Source of the DNA: Lantana camara
Lineage: Eukaryota > Streptophyta > Magnoliopsida > Lamiales > Verbenaceae
Direction: 5' to 3'
NCBI GenBank assembly: GCA_037501455.1
Contig: CM074862.1
Coordinates: 89,241,501-89,305,500 of the forward strand
Length of the DNA stretch: 64,000 bases
The notes below the pieces were generated by a model. That model ran no database searches. It saw only the letters and a list, made by a program, of their open reading frames with translations, and was not told the origin of the DNA. This document shows, piece after piece, positions 9,626 to 21,086 of the stretch. How positions within the stretch are numbered: position 1 is the first letter of the stretch; each line of letters opens with the position of its first letter. Position numbers and translations under genes: made by a program.

Positions 9626-12487
9626 TGGCCGGACACTCAGCTGACGATTATGTAAGGGAGATTGATGAGATGTCAGTGGGGAGTTCTTCCCCTCACGGCA
9701 ATGTTCCCACAGCTGTTCCCTTGGCTAGGGTGTCCCCAGGTGAGGGGATTCCCATGGTGATTCCGGTAGCCCAGGCTCCGGCTGATGCCGGGGATGAAGA
9801 GGTGGATGCTGCTGTTCAAGGGATGAACGGCCGTGCTCCTGGAGGAGTGAATGATCTCTTTGAAGAGATGCATAACGTGATGGAAATGCAAAGACAGGGA
9901 GAGAGGGTATTCCCGGTGTTGAATAGTGCCGTGCGACCCCAAGATCACAGGATCACAGTGGCCGTGGCGGCTCCCGAGGGCGAAGCAGGACCATCCGGGC
10001 GTCCATTTGAGGCTGAACCTTCCAGAAGGCGCCAAAGGAGAGGAAAAGAGCCTGCCACTCGAGTGAGGCAAGATAACCGCCATCAAACTGACAGATCTCC
10101 GGATGAGATTGAGAGTATCTTGACGCTCGACGATTTGGAGGAATTGAGAGCCAAGGCATACTGGGACGAGGCTGTATTTCCCATGCGCATTCCCGAGGAG
10201 GGAGAGAGGGCCAACCGACCGCCACCTGGGATGATGACGGTCTACTGGGACGCGGTTCTGGCCGGGGGCCTGAGGTTCCCCATCTCGCCCGTCAATGCCA
10301 ACATCTATCACCACCTGAGGCTTTGCCCTTCACAAATTCTACCGAACGGCATAGCCCTAATCAACACTTTCGTGATTATGATGGTTGCGCTAGGCCGCGA
10401 ACCCTCGATCGTCAATTTTGATAGCTTGATACAGGTGGCCCGCTCGCCACGCTCATCACCTACGGACGGGTTCTATTACGCCCAGGCCAAGTCGGGCTTT
10501 AAGATGATAGATTCCCCATCCACTTCCTATGGCGAGCATTGGAAGGAGAAGTATTTTTTCGTGGGGGCTCCAGGGGGGATTTTTAGGGTTTATCGCCAGT
10601 GGTTGATACATGGCGAGGATCCTTTGATTAGGAAAAGGACGAGGAATAAAGCCTTTGAGGATTGGGCACAGGGGTTAGCCTTCGAGATGAGGAGTGAGAA
10701 AAAGTGGATTAAGGCTGAAACCCTGGTGAAGAACGAGGGAGTGCTGTTTCGTTATGGCTTGTCTTGCCCTCCAGACATGATACTTAACCCTCCAGCTGAC
10801 ATCATGGCCCTCGATGGTTAGATTCTAGGAACTAACTGCTCTAACTTTTAGAAAAGCCTCCTAACTTGGTGTGATTGCTGTATTTTTTGTATCTGTGGTC
10901 TAAGCAACCAATCTTCTGACGCTCGTTTCTTCTTACTTGCAGATGTTCAAATACTATCGGGAAGAATGAATGTTGAGGCTCTTTCACGCATGCTAGGCGC
11001 TCAAGGAGCCGGTGCTAACCCTCAGCCACAGCAGCAGGAACGACCCCCAACTGCCCCGAGGGGCAGAGGAATCCGACGGAGGCAGGGGCGAGGCGACGGA
11101 GGTAGGGGTATTGGTAACGAGGCTCCAGCTATTGGTCCCATCGAGGATTTGACAGTGGAGGGTACCCACGGGGCTACTCCTCCGCCGACGGCCCCCGAGG
11201 GTCCGATTTCATTGGTTCGAACGGATCCCGAAACCGCTCAGGGGAACATGTCCGTATTCATGAAACTCTTCGGGCAGACCGTCAAGGGAAAAGGAAGAGG
11301 CTGCCGGATTCTATTCCAATTTCTGGTAAGGGGAAAGAGGTGGTCGTGGGCCACCGTGGTGAGGGCAGCGATACTTCATCTTCTGAGGATGAAGAATTTT
11401 GGAAGATTGGCTGTCGGGGTGACACTCGATTCAAGCGCCAAAGGAAGGACGGTCCCGTCCTACTGAAAAAGAGCGCCTTTTCTGTCAATATGGTCTTCGA
11501 CATCGTCGGAAAGCTCCAGTTCTCCGCCGATCATGACAAATTAAATGAGCATGACTCCGCTCGGGTCGCGGACGACGCTTGCCATGCGCTTCTGACGGTA
11601 AGTCCTTGGTGCCCTCTGGAGATTTCCCACTTCCATTGTTCCCATTTCAACGCTAACCTTTGCTTCTGACTTTCCAGGAGGTGATCCCCAGGCTGAAGAA
11701 TTTGCAGGGCCGAGCGCAGGCCTACTCCAATCATAAGGCCAAGTACAAGAAATTGCTGCGCATCTCTGATCCCGGCCAATTGCAAGAGGATTATAACCGT
11801 ATCCACGCCCAACTGACTGCTGTCAACCTTGAGAGGGATCAGTTGAGGGAGAATCTGCAGAAGGCGGACGCAGCTTATCTTACCCTTGACGACCGCCATA
11901 GGAAGTTGAAGGTAGAGCGCGACCAACTGCGGGTCCAGAACGGGGAGTTGGGCACACAGCTGGCAGAGAGCACACGCCAAAACGAAGCTACCAATAAGGC
12001 GCTCGCCGATCTGCAAGGGAAGGTGGAAGGACTGGCTGCGAGGGTTTCTTGGGACGCAGTAATGAAGTTCGTGCGCTCCAAAGCGTTCATATTTGCAGCC
12101 AACATCCAGTGCTTTGACAACGTTCGGCGCTTCTTCCACAAGGCTATCGGGCAGATGGTCAAGCTGGGCTTGGCTCCTGAGAGCGCTCGGACTGACGCGC
12201 GCTTGCGCATGGATCTGGATGAAAACTGTGAGCCCATGGTCCAAAACGAGGATCCTACTGAGAACTTGGCGGAGCCGAAATATCAGGAATTGGTGGAAAC
12301 GCTCCAACGGGAATTTATTGCTGCCAATACTGTAGGTCCCGAGCCCATCCAAATAGAAGACGAGGGCACCGTCATGGATACTACGGACGTCGAGGAACCT
12401 GGCGAGGCCCAAACTTCTGACGCCAACGTGCTGGCCCCAGTTCCTCTTGCGATTGCCCCTCCAGAGCCCAACTCTCAAGCCCAGTGA
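9626..12487 (+). pseudogene. Antisense ORF (Transposase_28-like plus coiled coil), three exons, element 1
   Basis: Exons 9626-10816, 10943-11597 and 11678-12487 join with GT-AG introns; the joint at LDD-VQILSG is in frame. A GTG-initiated upstream extension to 9514 exists, but the first ATG in good context is at 9626. Exon 1 carries the domain often called putative gypsy-type transposon (Transposase_28 / PF04195): blocks DAVLAGGLRFPI, FYYAQAKSGFKMI and WKEKYFFVGAP. Exon 2 is Pro/Gly/Arg-rich with an acidic SSSEDEE stretch. Exon 3 is a long coiled coil (about 11,700-12,050) and an acidic tail. One frameshift is needed near 11,285 (frames meet at QTV-KGKRKRLPDS). Antisense ORFs of this kind are known from Tat-lineage elements; their function is unresolved. 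It shares no catalytic motif with true DDE transposases. Confidence 0.75.
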
Positions 12488-13478
12488 AGATCCCTTGGAT
12501 GTTGATCCCTTTCCTTGCCGGTTTAAATTCCTTGTCATATTTATGAACAATTTATGTTTGTACCTAATCCTCCAACTATTTTCTTGCACATTTTGGATCC
12601 CTTTATGCTCCTTTATGTATACTGAGACTCTTCTTTTACTGCTTGAATGTTTGAATACTTTCTCTTTTATTTTTGAATGGTGAATGATGTTCCTTTTGAA
12701 TGTGCGTATGTGTGCACGAGGGCGTTTTCTTTGAGGATGACCTGGCATTCATCACAATGCGCCATCAGTTTAAGGTTTGGCAGCGTCTGGCGATTTGAGG
12801 GGCATAGATAGGGGCGCGAGGGTGTTTTCCCTGGGGGTTCCCTGGTCGAATCCGTAATGAGGCTCGAATTTGAACTTAGGAAACTTCTGAGGATTTGCCT
12901 AAGTATTGGCCCCAATAATGTGCATTTTCAGGTTAAACGCTCCAGGGAGTTGTATGTACTTTAGAAATCAATAGTAGGATTTGCTAAGTATAGGATCAAA
13001 GTGAGCGTAACCAAGGGGTTAACGTCCTTTCGAGGGACCCATGCAGGAATTGTTATGGGATCCACTATTTTACGAGTGTGCTCTTACCCAAGAAGTTGAG
13101 GGTCATCGGGGTTTTTACGAGCGCGAACTGGAGTGGAGTGCACTCAGCTGGCATAAATTAAGCATTTTGCTCTCGTTCTTAGGATTTTATACACTTACGA
13201 ATTGTCAAACTACTCCGGGTAGATGGTTATCAATACCCAGATAGTGTTGCTCTCAAAACGATAGGGGTATTACTTAGGCCGTTCGACGTGGAGGATGCTC
13301 GACACGGAGCGGGCCTTTTGTTGCTCAAATCACTAACAAATAAGAAAGCAAATAAATGACAAAACAAAGAACTAAATACTTACTGTTATACTTGTAATGT
13401 TCAAGATGATTACAACACGCTTTCTGTCAAAAGAAAGTACTCCATGCCGTAAACGGGCGATTACAAAAGAACTGACGT
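12488..13478. other. Convergent 3' region between antisense ORF and pol, element 1
   Basis: No supported ORF. This is where the plus-strand antisense transcript and the minus-strand gag-pol transcript should both end. T-rich stretches at 12540-12680 may be the 3' UTR of the antisense gene. Confidence 0.55.
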
Positions 13479-14738
13479 TTACACGTAGAACCTTCTAAGG
13501 TTACATGCATTCCATGGTCTAGGGAGACACTCGCCTTGCAAAGTCTCCAGCAGGTAGGTGTTATTTGCTCGTACCTGAACGACTTTGAAGGGGCCTTCCC
13601 AATTGGGGTCCAATTTACCCACGTGTTTGGAGACTTCAACTTTTTTGAGGACCAAGTCCCCTAGCTGGAAAGTCCTCTCCTTAACACGTTTGTTGTATTG
13701 GCGAGCTACGGTCGCTTTGTACTTGTGGATACGTGCCCAAGCAGCATTCATCTTCTCGTCCAATAAATCTAATTCGAATGCCCGGTTGGCCTCGTTGGCA
13801 ACAGGCTCGAAATAGACGACGCGTGCGGATTCCTGAGCAATTTCCGCAGGTATCATAGCCTAGGAGCCATAAACGAGGGAATAAGGGGTTTCCCCTGTTG
13901 CCGCTCGTGGAGTAGTACGGTATGCCCACAGGGCTCCTTGAAGTTCTTCAGCCCATTCTCCCTTCTTACTCTCGAGCATCGTCTTCAGATGCTGGAGTAT
14001 GGTTCGATTGGTTTTCTCCGCTTGACCATTGGCTTGAGGGTGACCCACGGAGGTGAATCGCTGTTCAATTCCTAGCTCATAGCACCAATCCCGCGTGTCA
14101 ACGGCGATGAATTGGGATCCATTATCTGAGATGATTACCCTCGGGATGCCGTATCTACAAATGATGTTCTTCCAAATGAAGTCCCTCACAACCTTGAACG
14201 TTATTTTCGCGACTGCTTCAGCTTCGGCCCATTTAGTGAAGTAGTCCACAGCGAGTATTACGAATTTCTTTTGTCCGACCGCCATTGGGAGGGGTCCCAC
14301 AATATCAATGCCCCACTGATCAAAAGGCCACGAAACATCAATAGGAATCATTTGAGCTGCCGGCAACTGAGGGGTGTTAGAATGAAATTGGCACTTAGGG
14401 CATTTCTTGGAGTAGTTAATGGCATCCTGCAACACCGAGGGCCAGTAGAACCCACTCCTTAAGACTTTCTTTGCCAAGATTCGACCGCCTGAGTGGTTCC
14501 CGCAACTTCCATTGTGCACATGTTCTAGAACTTCCTTGCCTTGCGAGGGTCTCAAGCATCTCATCGGTGGGCCTTGGAAAGATCGCTTGAATAGTCGACC
14601 CTCGGCGTCCAATGAGAAGCGAGGGGCTTTGTTTCTGACTTTTCGAGCCTCAACTTTGTCGGTTGGGCTGGTTCCATCTTGGAGGAATCTGATAATTTCG
14701 TCGAGCCAACAGGGCTCAGAGGGGTCAATCATATTCAC
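13479..14738 (-). pseudogene. Integrase region of element 1 pol
   Basis: Reads in the same frame as the rest of pol but is bounded by TAG stops (14739-14741 and 13857-13859). The zinc-binding HHCC block is visible (EHVHNGSCGNHSGG...CPKCQ). The catalytic core follows, with first Asp in GIDIVGP, second Asp in ISDNGSQF and Glu in NGQAEKTNR. The C-terminal part contains RTFQLGDLVLKKVE and PNWEGPFKV, as in gypsy integrase tails, and ends FYV-stop. It would insert the cDNA into the genome. The catalytic triad is intact, but the stop codon before AMIPAEI would cut off the last 125 residues. Confidence 0.85.
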
Positions 14739-17499
14739 CTACTTCAAAGGTTCGCCTCTACATATCAGCGGTTCCTCTGTTCTAAGAAATGTAATGGCAC
14801 GCTCGCTAAAACCGTCCAGGGCAGATGCGAATTTTGACAGAGCGTCAGCACGTTCGTTTTCTGCTCTCGGGATTTGCAAAAGGTGGAATTCCCTGAACTT
14901 GGCTATCACCTCCTTAGCGCTCGCCAGATATTGCACCATGGTGGCTTCTCGGGCCTCATAAGAACCATCAATCTGACTCGCAATCAACTGTGAATCAACA
15001 TATGCCGTGACCCGAGTGGCCCCATTTTGGAGTGTAATCCTGAGCCCCTGGATGAGGGCCTCATACTCAGCTTCGTTGTTGGTGACTTGGAAAGCCAGCT
15101 TGATGGCGTAGTCAACTTCAGCTCCGAGAGGGTCCCTGAGGGTCACCCCGGCTCCCCCCCCTTGCGAGGTCGAGGAGCCATCTGTGTGCAGAAGCCATAA
15201 GCCACCCTCTACCGAGGGCCCGGTATCTAAGTTGAAACGCTCCACCAATAGGTCGGCTACGGCTTGAGCTTGTATCGCCATGCGAGGCTCAAAGGTGATG
15301 TCGAATTGACTAAGTTCAATTGACCATTTAATTAATCTCCCTAAAACATCCGGCTTCGCCAGCACCTGTTTGAGGGGCTGATCTGTGAGCACCACGATGG
15401 AATGCGCTTGAAAATAAGGCCTTAGCCTCCGAGAGGCATTAACGAGCGCAAAAGCAAACTTCTCTATTTCCATGTATCTTTTCTCCGCTCCCTGTAGAGT
15501 CTTGCTTAAATAATACACCGGCATATGCTTACGCTCGCGAATTGCCACGAGGACAGCGCTCATGGCTTCCAAGGAAACTGATAGATACACAAACAAGCTC
15601 TCCCCCGGGATAGGTTTGGTCAACAAAGGCGCGCTCGAAAGGTACCGCTTCATGTCCTGCAGGGCCTTTTCGCAGTCCTCGCTCCAGGTAAAGTTGCGAG
15701 CGTTACGCAGAATTTTAAAGAAGGGTAAGTTCCTGTCCGCTGAGCGGGAGATGAACCTGTTTAATGAAATGATCTTACCCACAAGCACCTGGACTTCTCT
15801 CAGATTGCGGGGCGAGGGTATGTCCAGGATTGCCTTAATTTTCTCTGGGTTTGCCTCTATGCCTCGTTGGCTGACCATGTATCCCAAAAATTTGCCACCC
15901 CGCACGCCAAATGTACACTTGGATGGATTCAATTTCATACCGTAACAACGCAGGATACTGAACGCTCGTTGTAGGTCTTCTAGGTGGGAATGCTGGCATT
16001 CGCTTTTGACGATCATGTCATCCACATATACTTCCATGGACTTTCCAATCTCACACTCGAACATTCTGTTGACAAGGCGTTGGTATGTCGCTCCTGCATT
16101 TTTGAGCCCAAAGGGCATAACTTTGAAGCAATAAACACCCATGTGGACTACGAAAGCAATTTTAGGACTATCCTCAAGAGCCATAAATATCTGATAATAT
16201 CCTTGGAAAGCGTCCATCATGCTCATAAGTTCACACCCAGCGGTCGAATCCACCAACTGATCAATTCTAGGCAAGGGGTACGGATCCTTAGGACATGCCT
16301 TGTTGAGGTCTGTGAAGTCATTGCACATACGCCACTTGTTGGCGCTCTTTGGAACGAGCACCACATTGCACAGCCATTCTGGATATAGAATTTCTTCTAT
16401 GTATTGAGCGTCAAGCAGTTTATTGACTTCTTCTTCTATGACTTGCCTCCGGAACCCATGGACATCCCTCTTCTTTTGCTTTATAGGTTTGAAGGCCGGA
16501 TCCACATTCAGCCTATGGACAATAACGCTCGGATCTATGCCAGTGAGGTCTGAAGCCTTCCAGGCAAAGACATCAATATTTTCTCGCAAGAACTCAATCA
16601 TCATAATCTGAGAGGGGCCGTCGAGGCTGGAACCTATTTGCGTGGTCTTATCTGGATTCCCGGGCTCCAATTCGACGGTCAGGAAGCTCTCCGTAAGTTC
16701 CACCCGCACATCAGGCCTCGGCTGTTCGAGCGCTCGTTTCTTGCCTGTAATTCTCCCGCTGGTGTCTCCCGAGGGTATATGATCCTCGTCTTCCGAAGAG
16801 GAAACCCCAACCTCTCCGAGGGGCGAACTCCCAGCATCTACTGGTTTGTCCGTGGCCTTCTTCTTATTCTTCTTTTTATAGAGCTTGGCCCTCTTGCGCT
16901 CGGGGCCATCTTCATCTAGTTTGGGGAAGTCAACAGACTTTTTAGTGGAGCCTGCTTGGGTAAGTTATTTGGGCTTGTGGCTTCGAAGGGAAAGTATGTA
17001 GCACTCCCAAGCTTCCTTAACATTACACAATACCTCCCCGGTACCCTCGGGGGTGGGAAACTTGACTTTTTGATGATAGGTGGAAATTACAGCTTTGAAG
17101 TCGACGAGGGCTGGGCCCCCAATGATGATGTTATATGGCAGGTCCACTTCGACCACCACATAGAGAACATTTAAAGTTTTTCGCTGTGGGGCGTGACCGA
17201 AAGAGGTAGCCAAGCGAATTTGTCCGCGGGGGACGATCTCGGAACCTCCAAAGCCGACGAGGGCTGTTCTGAGGGGTTCGAGCGGGATGTTTGTGATGTT
17301 CATTTTCTGAAACGTGGAATAAGGCAAAACATTCACGGAGCTTCCACTATCAATCAAGACCCTCTTTACAACGTGATTGTGAATGTCTAAGCTAACCACC
17401 ATGGGACAGTCAGAGGTTTCACTGACCCCATGGGGTGTTACAATGTGCTCTAAATCTTTCTCTGTGAAACCTACGCTCTCGTCCTTCTCCGAGCGTGAT
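14739..17499 (-). pseudogene. Protease, reverse transcriptase and two RNase H domains of element 1 pol
   Basis: The aspartic protease motif is LIDSGSSVNVLP (codons at about 17,349). A TAA (16965-16967) follows the protease region in the same frame. RT runs from WLCNVVLVPK through RMCNDFTDLNKACPKD to YVDDMIVK (about 16,017-16,028), so the catalytic YVDD is intact. RNase H of the gypsy type follows, then a second, plant-type RNase H (LHTDGSSTSQGGGAG, NNEAEYEALI, IPRAENERADALSK). Dual RNase H is characteristic of Tat/Ogre elements. The frame ends at TAG 14739. No frameshift was seen, only point stops, so decay is recent. Confidence 0.85.
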
Positions 17500-19628
17500 G
17501 ATTTATCAATAGAGAGCACCGGCCTGGGCTGAGAAGATCTTTGGTCATATCTCCGAATGTAGCGACGTCGGGAAGCGTTAGAGTCGCCTCCCGAGGGTCC
17601 ACCGGCGATCATGTGAATGACCGCGAAGGGTTGATTCTCAACCTCCGGCCCTTTCCCTTTGCCACGGTCGCTTGACTCGGGGTAGTGGTGGCGAGGACTG
17701 CGCGAGCGCGAACGACTTCTTCCCCTAATACGCGCTCGTTCAGCGCAGTGTTCATCGTACTTCTCTAGCACCTTCAAGGACTCCTTGAGGTGCCCCCCGG
17801 CAATAAGCCTCTGAATCTCACTCTCAAGTTGGCGACACTCATTGGTATCATGCCCTTTCTGCTTATGGAAAGCGCAATACTTTCCAGAACGCTTCTGAGC
17901 CTCGGTCTCCCTCAACTTAGGTGGTCTCTTGAACAGTTTTTTATCCGCCATGGAATAAACTTCAGCTATAGGGCGGTTGAGAGGGATGCGCTCAAATTTC
18001 CGAAGGGGTGGAGAATTTCGACGAGCGGAAATAGGGCTGCGGCGGCGGCCTCTGTTTGAATCTCCTCTGTCTTCAAGGGCTTTTTCGGGGCGAGGGGCGT
18101 TCGCCATCTTCTGGTCCCTCGCAATATACATATCCTCCAGGGTGAAGAAAGAATTTGCTATTTCCCTAATCTCCATCAACGAGCGGGGTTTGTTCTTGCC
18201 TACCTCCTCCACGAACTCTTTACTGACATAGTGCTTCATATTAATAGCTCCAAAGAGAACGTGCCTCAAAAAGTCCATCGAGGGCTTTTCCACCAACAAG
18301 ATCTCCTTGTTGAACCTTCCCATGAAAGACCGTATAGTCTCGTTCGGCCCTTGGACCAAGTTGTAAAGAGCGGTCGCGGCTGGGGCTGGTGCCTTCAAAG
18401 AGTTGAATTGGCTTATGAAAGCATCCGTCAAGTCATAATACCCTCGGATTGAGCGTGGGGGAAGCTTTTTATACCAGTCTTGGGCCATTCCCGTGAGAGA
18501 AGTGACAAACACCTTGGCCTAATAATTGCTCGGGTGATCATACAAGTGCATAAGATGTACAAAATGATCCAGATGCTCGGCTGGGTCAGTGGTTCCATCA
18601 TACCTGTTGACAGCCGTGGGGATTTTGCCTTTCCCCGCACGGGTCATTAGTACCTCCTCGACGAGGGGAGAATCGCCTGTCACGATTCTGTAATCCCTGT
18701 CCTCGGGATCCTCATAGCTGGCTTCTCTCCTGCAGCGGGAAATTGGGCTGCGTGGTCGGCGAGCGTCTCTGGCCCTGGACCTCTCGTCCCCATCACGGGG
18801 GACTTGAGACCTTGCTCGAGAGAGCTGCTCTACCACATTCTGGAGCCCTCTAATCTGGTCTTATACTGCGGCAAGTTGAGGGTCACCAACATTTCTGCGG
18901 TTTGCCCTTTCTGTGGCCCTCGATTGGACCTCTCCGTTATCTCCGGCCGCCTCGTTTCGAGGGGCCCTTTCATCTCCTACAGGTGGTTGCTCTTGCTGGA
19001 CCCTCGGTGGGGCCTCATTTTCTTGATTCGGTGGTGGTGGAGGCTGTTGGGCCCTTAGCGCATTTTGAGCCATCGTCAGGGGGTGTGCTGGGAGTCCTCC
19101 CAGGGGTGGGGCTATTCGAGCGCCCGCGTGTGAAGGGAAATAAGCCGCAGTGAAATGTTCCCAAGCATTCTGTACGGCTTGACTCTCGCATTGCGCATAT
19201 AGCGCCTGCAGTTGTTGTGTAGTGATTTGGGGCATTTCTACCCCTTGTATTTCCCTTGGCATCGACAAGGGGAGGTTCAACGTCCCCACTTGATACGGCT
19301 GGACCAAAGATACCATTCCAGGCATCATCCCGGGCATTACCCCGGGCTGCATAAGAGTGTACCCTGGCGGCGGCATGGCCATAGGGTACATGCCAGGATG
19401 GGAGGCAGGGATATTTGGGGTGAAAGCTGGGGGGGGAGGGGGAGGATTGGAGCCCGATCCTCCTGCTTCATTTCCTGTTGGGGGAGGAGCGGCAGCAGCG
19501 GCATCAACGTCTCCGGCGACAGGCGGATGTATGCCTCCAGCGGGGATGGGGTTTTCAGTGTTTTCTCCATTGGCGGGAGGAAGACCTCCTCTATTCCCCA
19601 GAGTTCCGGATCTTGTAGTAGTAACCAT
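17500..19628 (-). pseudogene. Gag of element 1
   Basis: Starts at ATG 19628 (MVTTTRSG); an in-frame GTG seven codons upstream was not chosen. The N-terminus is Pro/Gly-rich and disordered. The conserved gag core includes YDGTTDPAEHLDHF, MAQDWYKKLPPRSI and ETIRSFMGRF. A CCHC-like segment (CAFHKQKGHDTNEC) and a basic SRSRSRSPRHH stretch follow. Two stops interrupt the frame: TAA at 18861-18863 and TAG near 18519-18521, where related proteins continue (SNY-AKVFVTSL). Gag would form the cytoplasmic particle that packages the RNA. Confidence 0.82.
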
Positions 19629-19728
19629 GATGAAATACCTTGGTGTCACTTTTCAACTAGCTTTTAAAGGAAGAAACTGGTAACGACGAAGATGGTGGTG
19701 ATGGATTTCCCACAGACCGCGCCAAAAA
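19629..19728 (-). other. Primer-binding site and short leader of element 1
   Basis: Reverse-complemented, the sequence next to the 5' LTR reads TTTGGCGCGGTCTGTGGGAA (about 19707-19726). It is the PBS form typical of plant Tat elements. The leader to the gag ATG is only about 80 bp. Confidence 0.7.
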
Positions 19729-20570
19729 TGATGGTGCAGGAATATCGGTTTCCTAAATGCAACAACACTTTAGTATTTGTATGAAGACGGAAAGACCATC
19801 ACAGGCGTGAGAGCCTCAGGAACTGGGTTTCCTTGTGAGCGTGGGTTCTTCCAGCTAGGATAACACCAAGAATGCAAGAGATAATGGTGATGCAACGGTG
19901 GTGAGGTTAATGGAAAGCTTGAGAAGGTCAGTAGGAATGCCCAGAATAATAGAGTGTGTCTGTAGAAGATGACTTGGGGGAGAATGCAAGTGTTCTCCTT
20001 TATTTATATGTTAGAGGTGAGGGTAGATTAGGTAATTTGACCGTGTGGTCCCAAACCTGTGTTGCCCTAACACGTGGCTGCCTGTGGTGATATGAGAGTG
20101 ACAGCTCTGAAAGGTAGGCGGCATGTCAGGTGCACGGTACGCGCTGCCTTTGTGTCAGAGGTTGTTGACGAGGGTCGCGCGGGTAGAAGGTCCCGGATCC
20201 GTTTTATGAGGGTTCAGATTCACCACAGCGGGGAAAGATCATACTCGAGCATTGGCGGCGCTCGAAGGGCGCACGGATGGGTTCCCCACGGCCGATGGCC
20301 CTTGAGCGTCAAAACCACAAGCATCGAGAACCTGCCTCGCGTGGGTGCTCTCCTGAGAAGGGTAACCCTGAGGGTTGAGATGTGAACGCCGAGCCTGTCG
20401 GTTCGGGCCCCTTACCTGAATAGTTATCCGAGGCTCAATGGCCTGCATTAGTTGGCAAGTGAGTGGGCTGGGTTGGCCCACGAGCCCATCAATGCGAGCG
20501 TACAGTCTTCAAGTCAACCGATGGCGACACGTGGACGGCTCTGATACGGGCGTGTTTTTGAGCCTCATCA
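19729..20570 (-). repeat. 5' LTR of element 1 (842 bp)
   Basis: TGATGGTGCAGG to CCTCATCA. It aligns end to end with the two halves of the other LTR with a low number of mismatches. A TATA box on minus lies at about 20000-20009. Confidence 0.9.
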
Positions 20571-20670
20571 AGTTATATTAGTTTTTCACATTTTAGCCCA
20601 TTAATACTATTAGTTTAATGAAAAACCTAATTGTCTCCTTCATTTTCATTGGTGGTTCTGCAAATTATAA

Positions 20671-20845
20671 CGTGAAAGCGGCCGTTCCAAGTCATTAAAT
20701 CGCCGTTCCACCGATATAATGGCGAGGAACGCCGTTGTAGGGCCTGAAAGCGCCGTTCCAGGTCAGTTTCCGTTCCAGACCGGAACAGCGGAACGACAGC
20801 CTCCGTTCCGGTTCCGTTCCGCCCGTTCCAATGCCGTTCCTGTGA
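20671..20845. repeat. Cluster of CCGTTCC heptamers
   Basis: At least eight direct and two inverted copies of CCGTTCC lie within 175 bp, followed by GTGAACCATGG. This resembles the subterminal repeats of hAT elements, but no pair of ends could be defined. Confidence 0.5.
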
Positions 20846-21086
20846 ACCATGGTATAGATTAAAGCCTCGGGATTCTCTATCGGCCAGAATATAATATTTG
20901 ATAATATTAGGTTATAGTAAATATGTTTATCTTGTAGGTATTCTTTAGAAATTTGTTATTCTGTTATATTTAGATCATATTATTTAGGGATATTCTTTTG
21001 TATTATATTTAAAATATAATTGATTGTAATTATCTTATAGAAACATCTAGAATTAGAATATTTTATATAGGTTGTTACGTTTTCTA

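Larger units (their letters stand above)
6485..20570 (-). mobile_element. Tat-like Ty3/gypsy retrotransposon, element 1
   Basis: Two LTRs of 842 bp each (6528-9024, interrupted by an hAT-type element, and 19729-20570) flank a minus-strand gag-PR-RT-RNaseH-INT region and a plus-strand antisense ORF. Length without the hAT insertion is about 12.4 kb. The PBS (19707-19728) is complementary in orientation to a minus-strand element and has the GGCGC-GTCTGTGGGA form seen in plant Tat elements. The second, plant-type RNase H domain and the antisense ORF between pol and the 3' LTR match the Tat lineage (Retand/Grande type). No target duplication was found; instead about 43 bp of PBS and leader follow the 3' LTR at 6485-6527. 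Confidence 0.88.

Noticed and set aside
11531..12748. 405-codon minus-strand frame opposite the antisense ORF
   Set aside because: It is a shadow of exon 3 of the antisense ORF; the plus strand has the coiled coil, splice sites and stop expected for a real gene.
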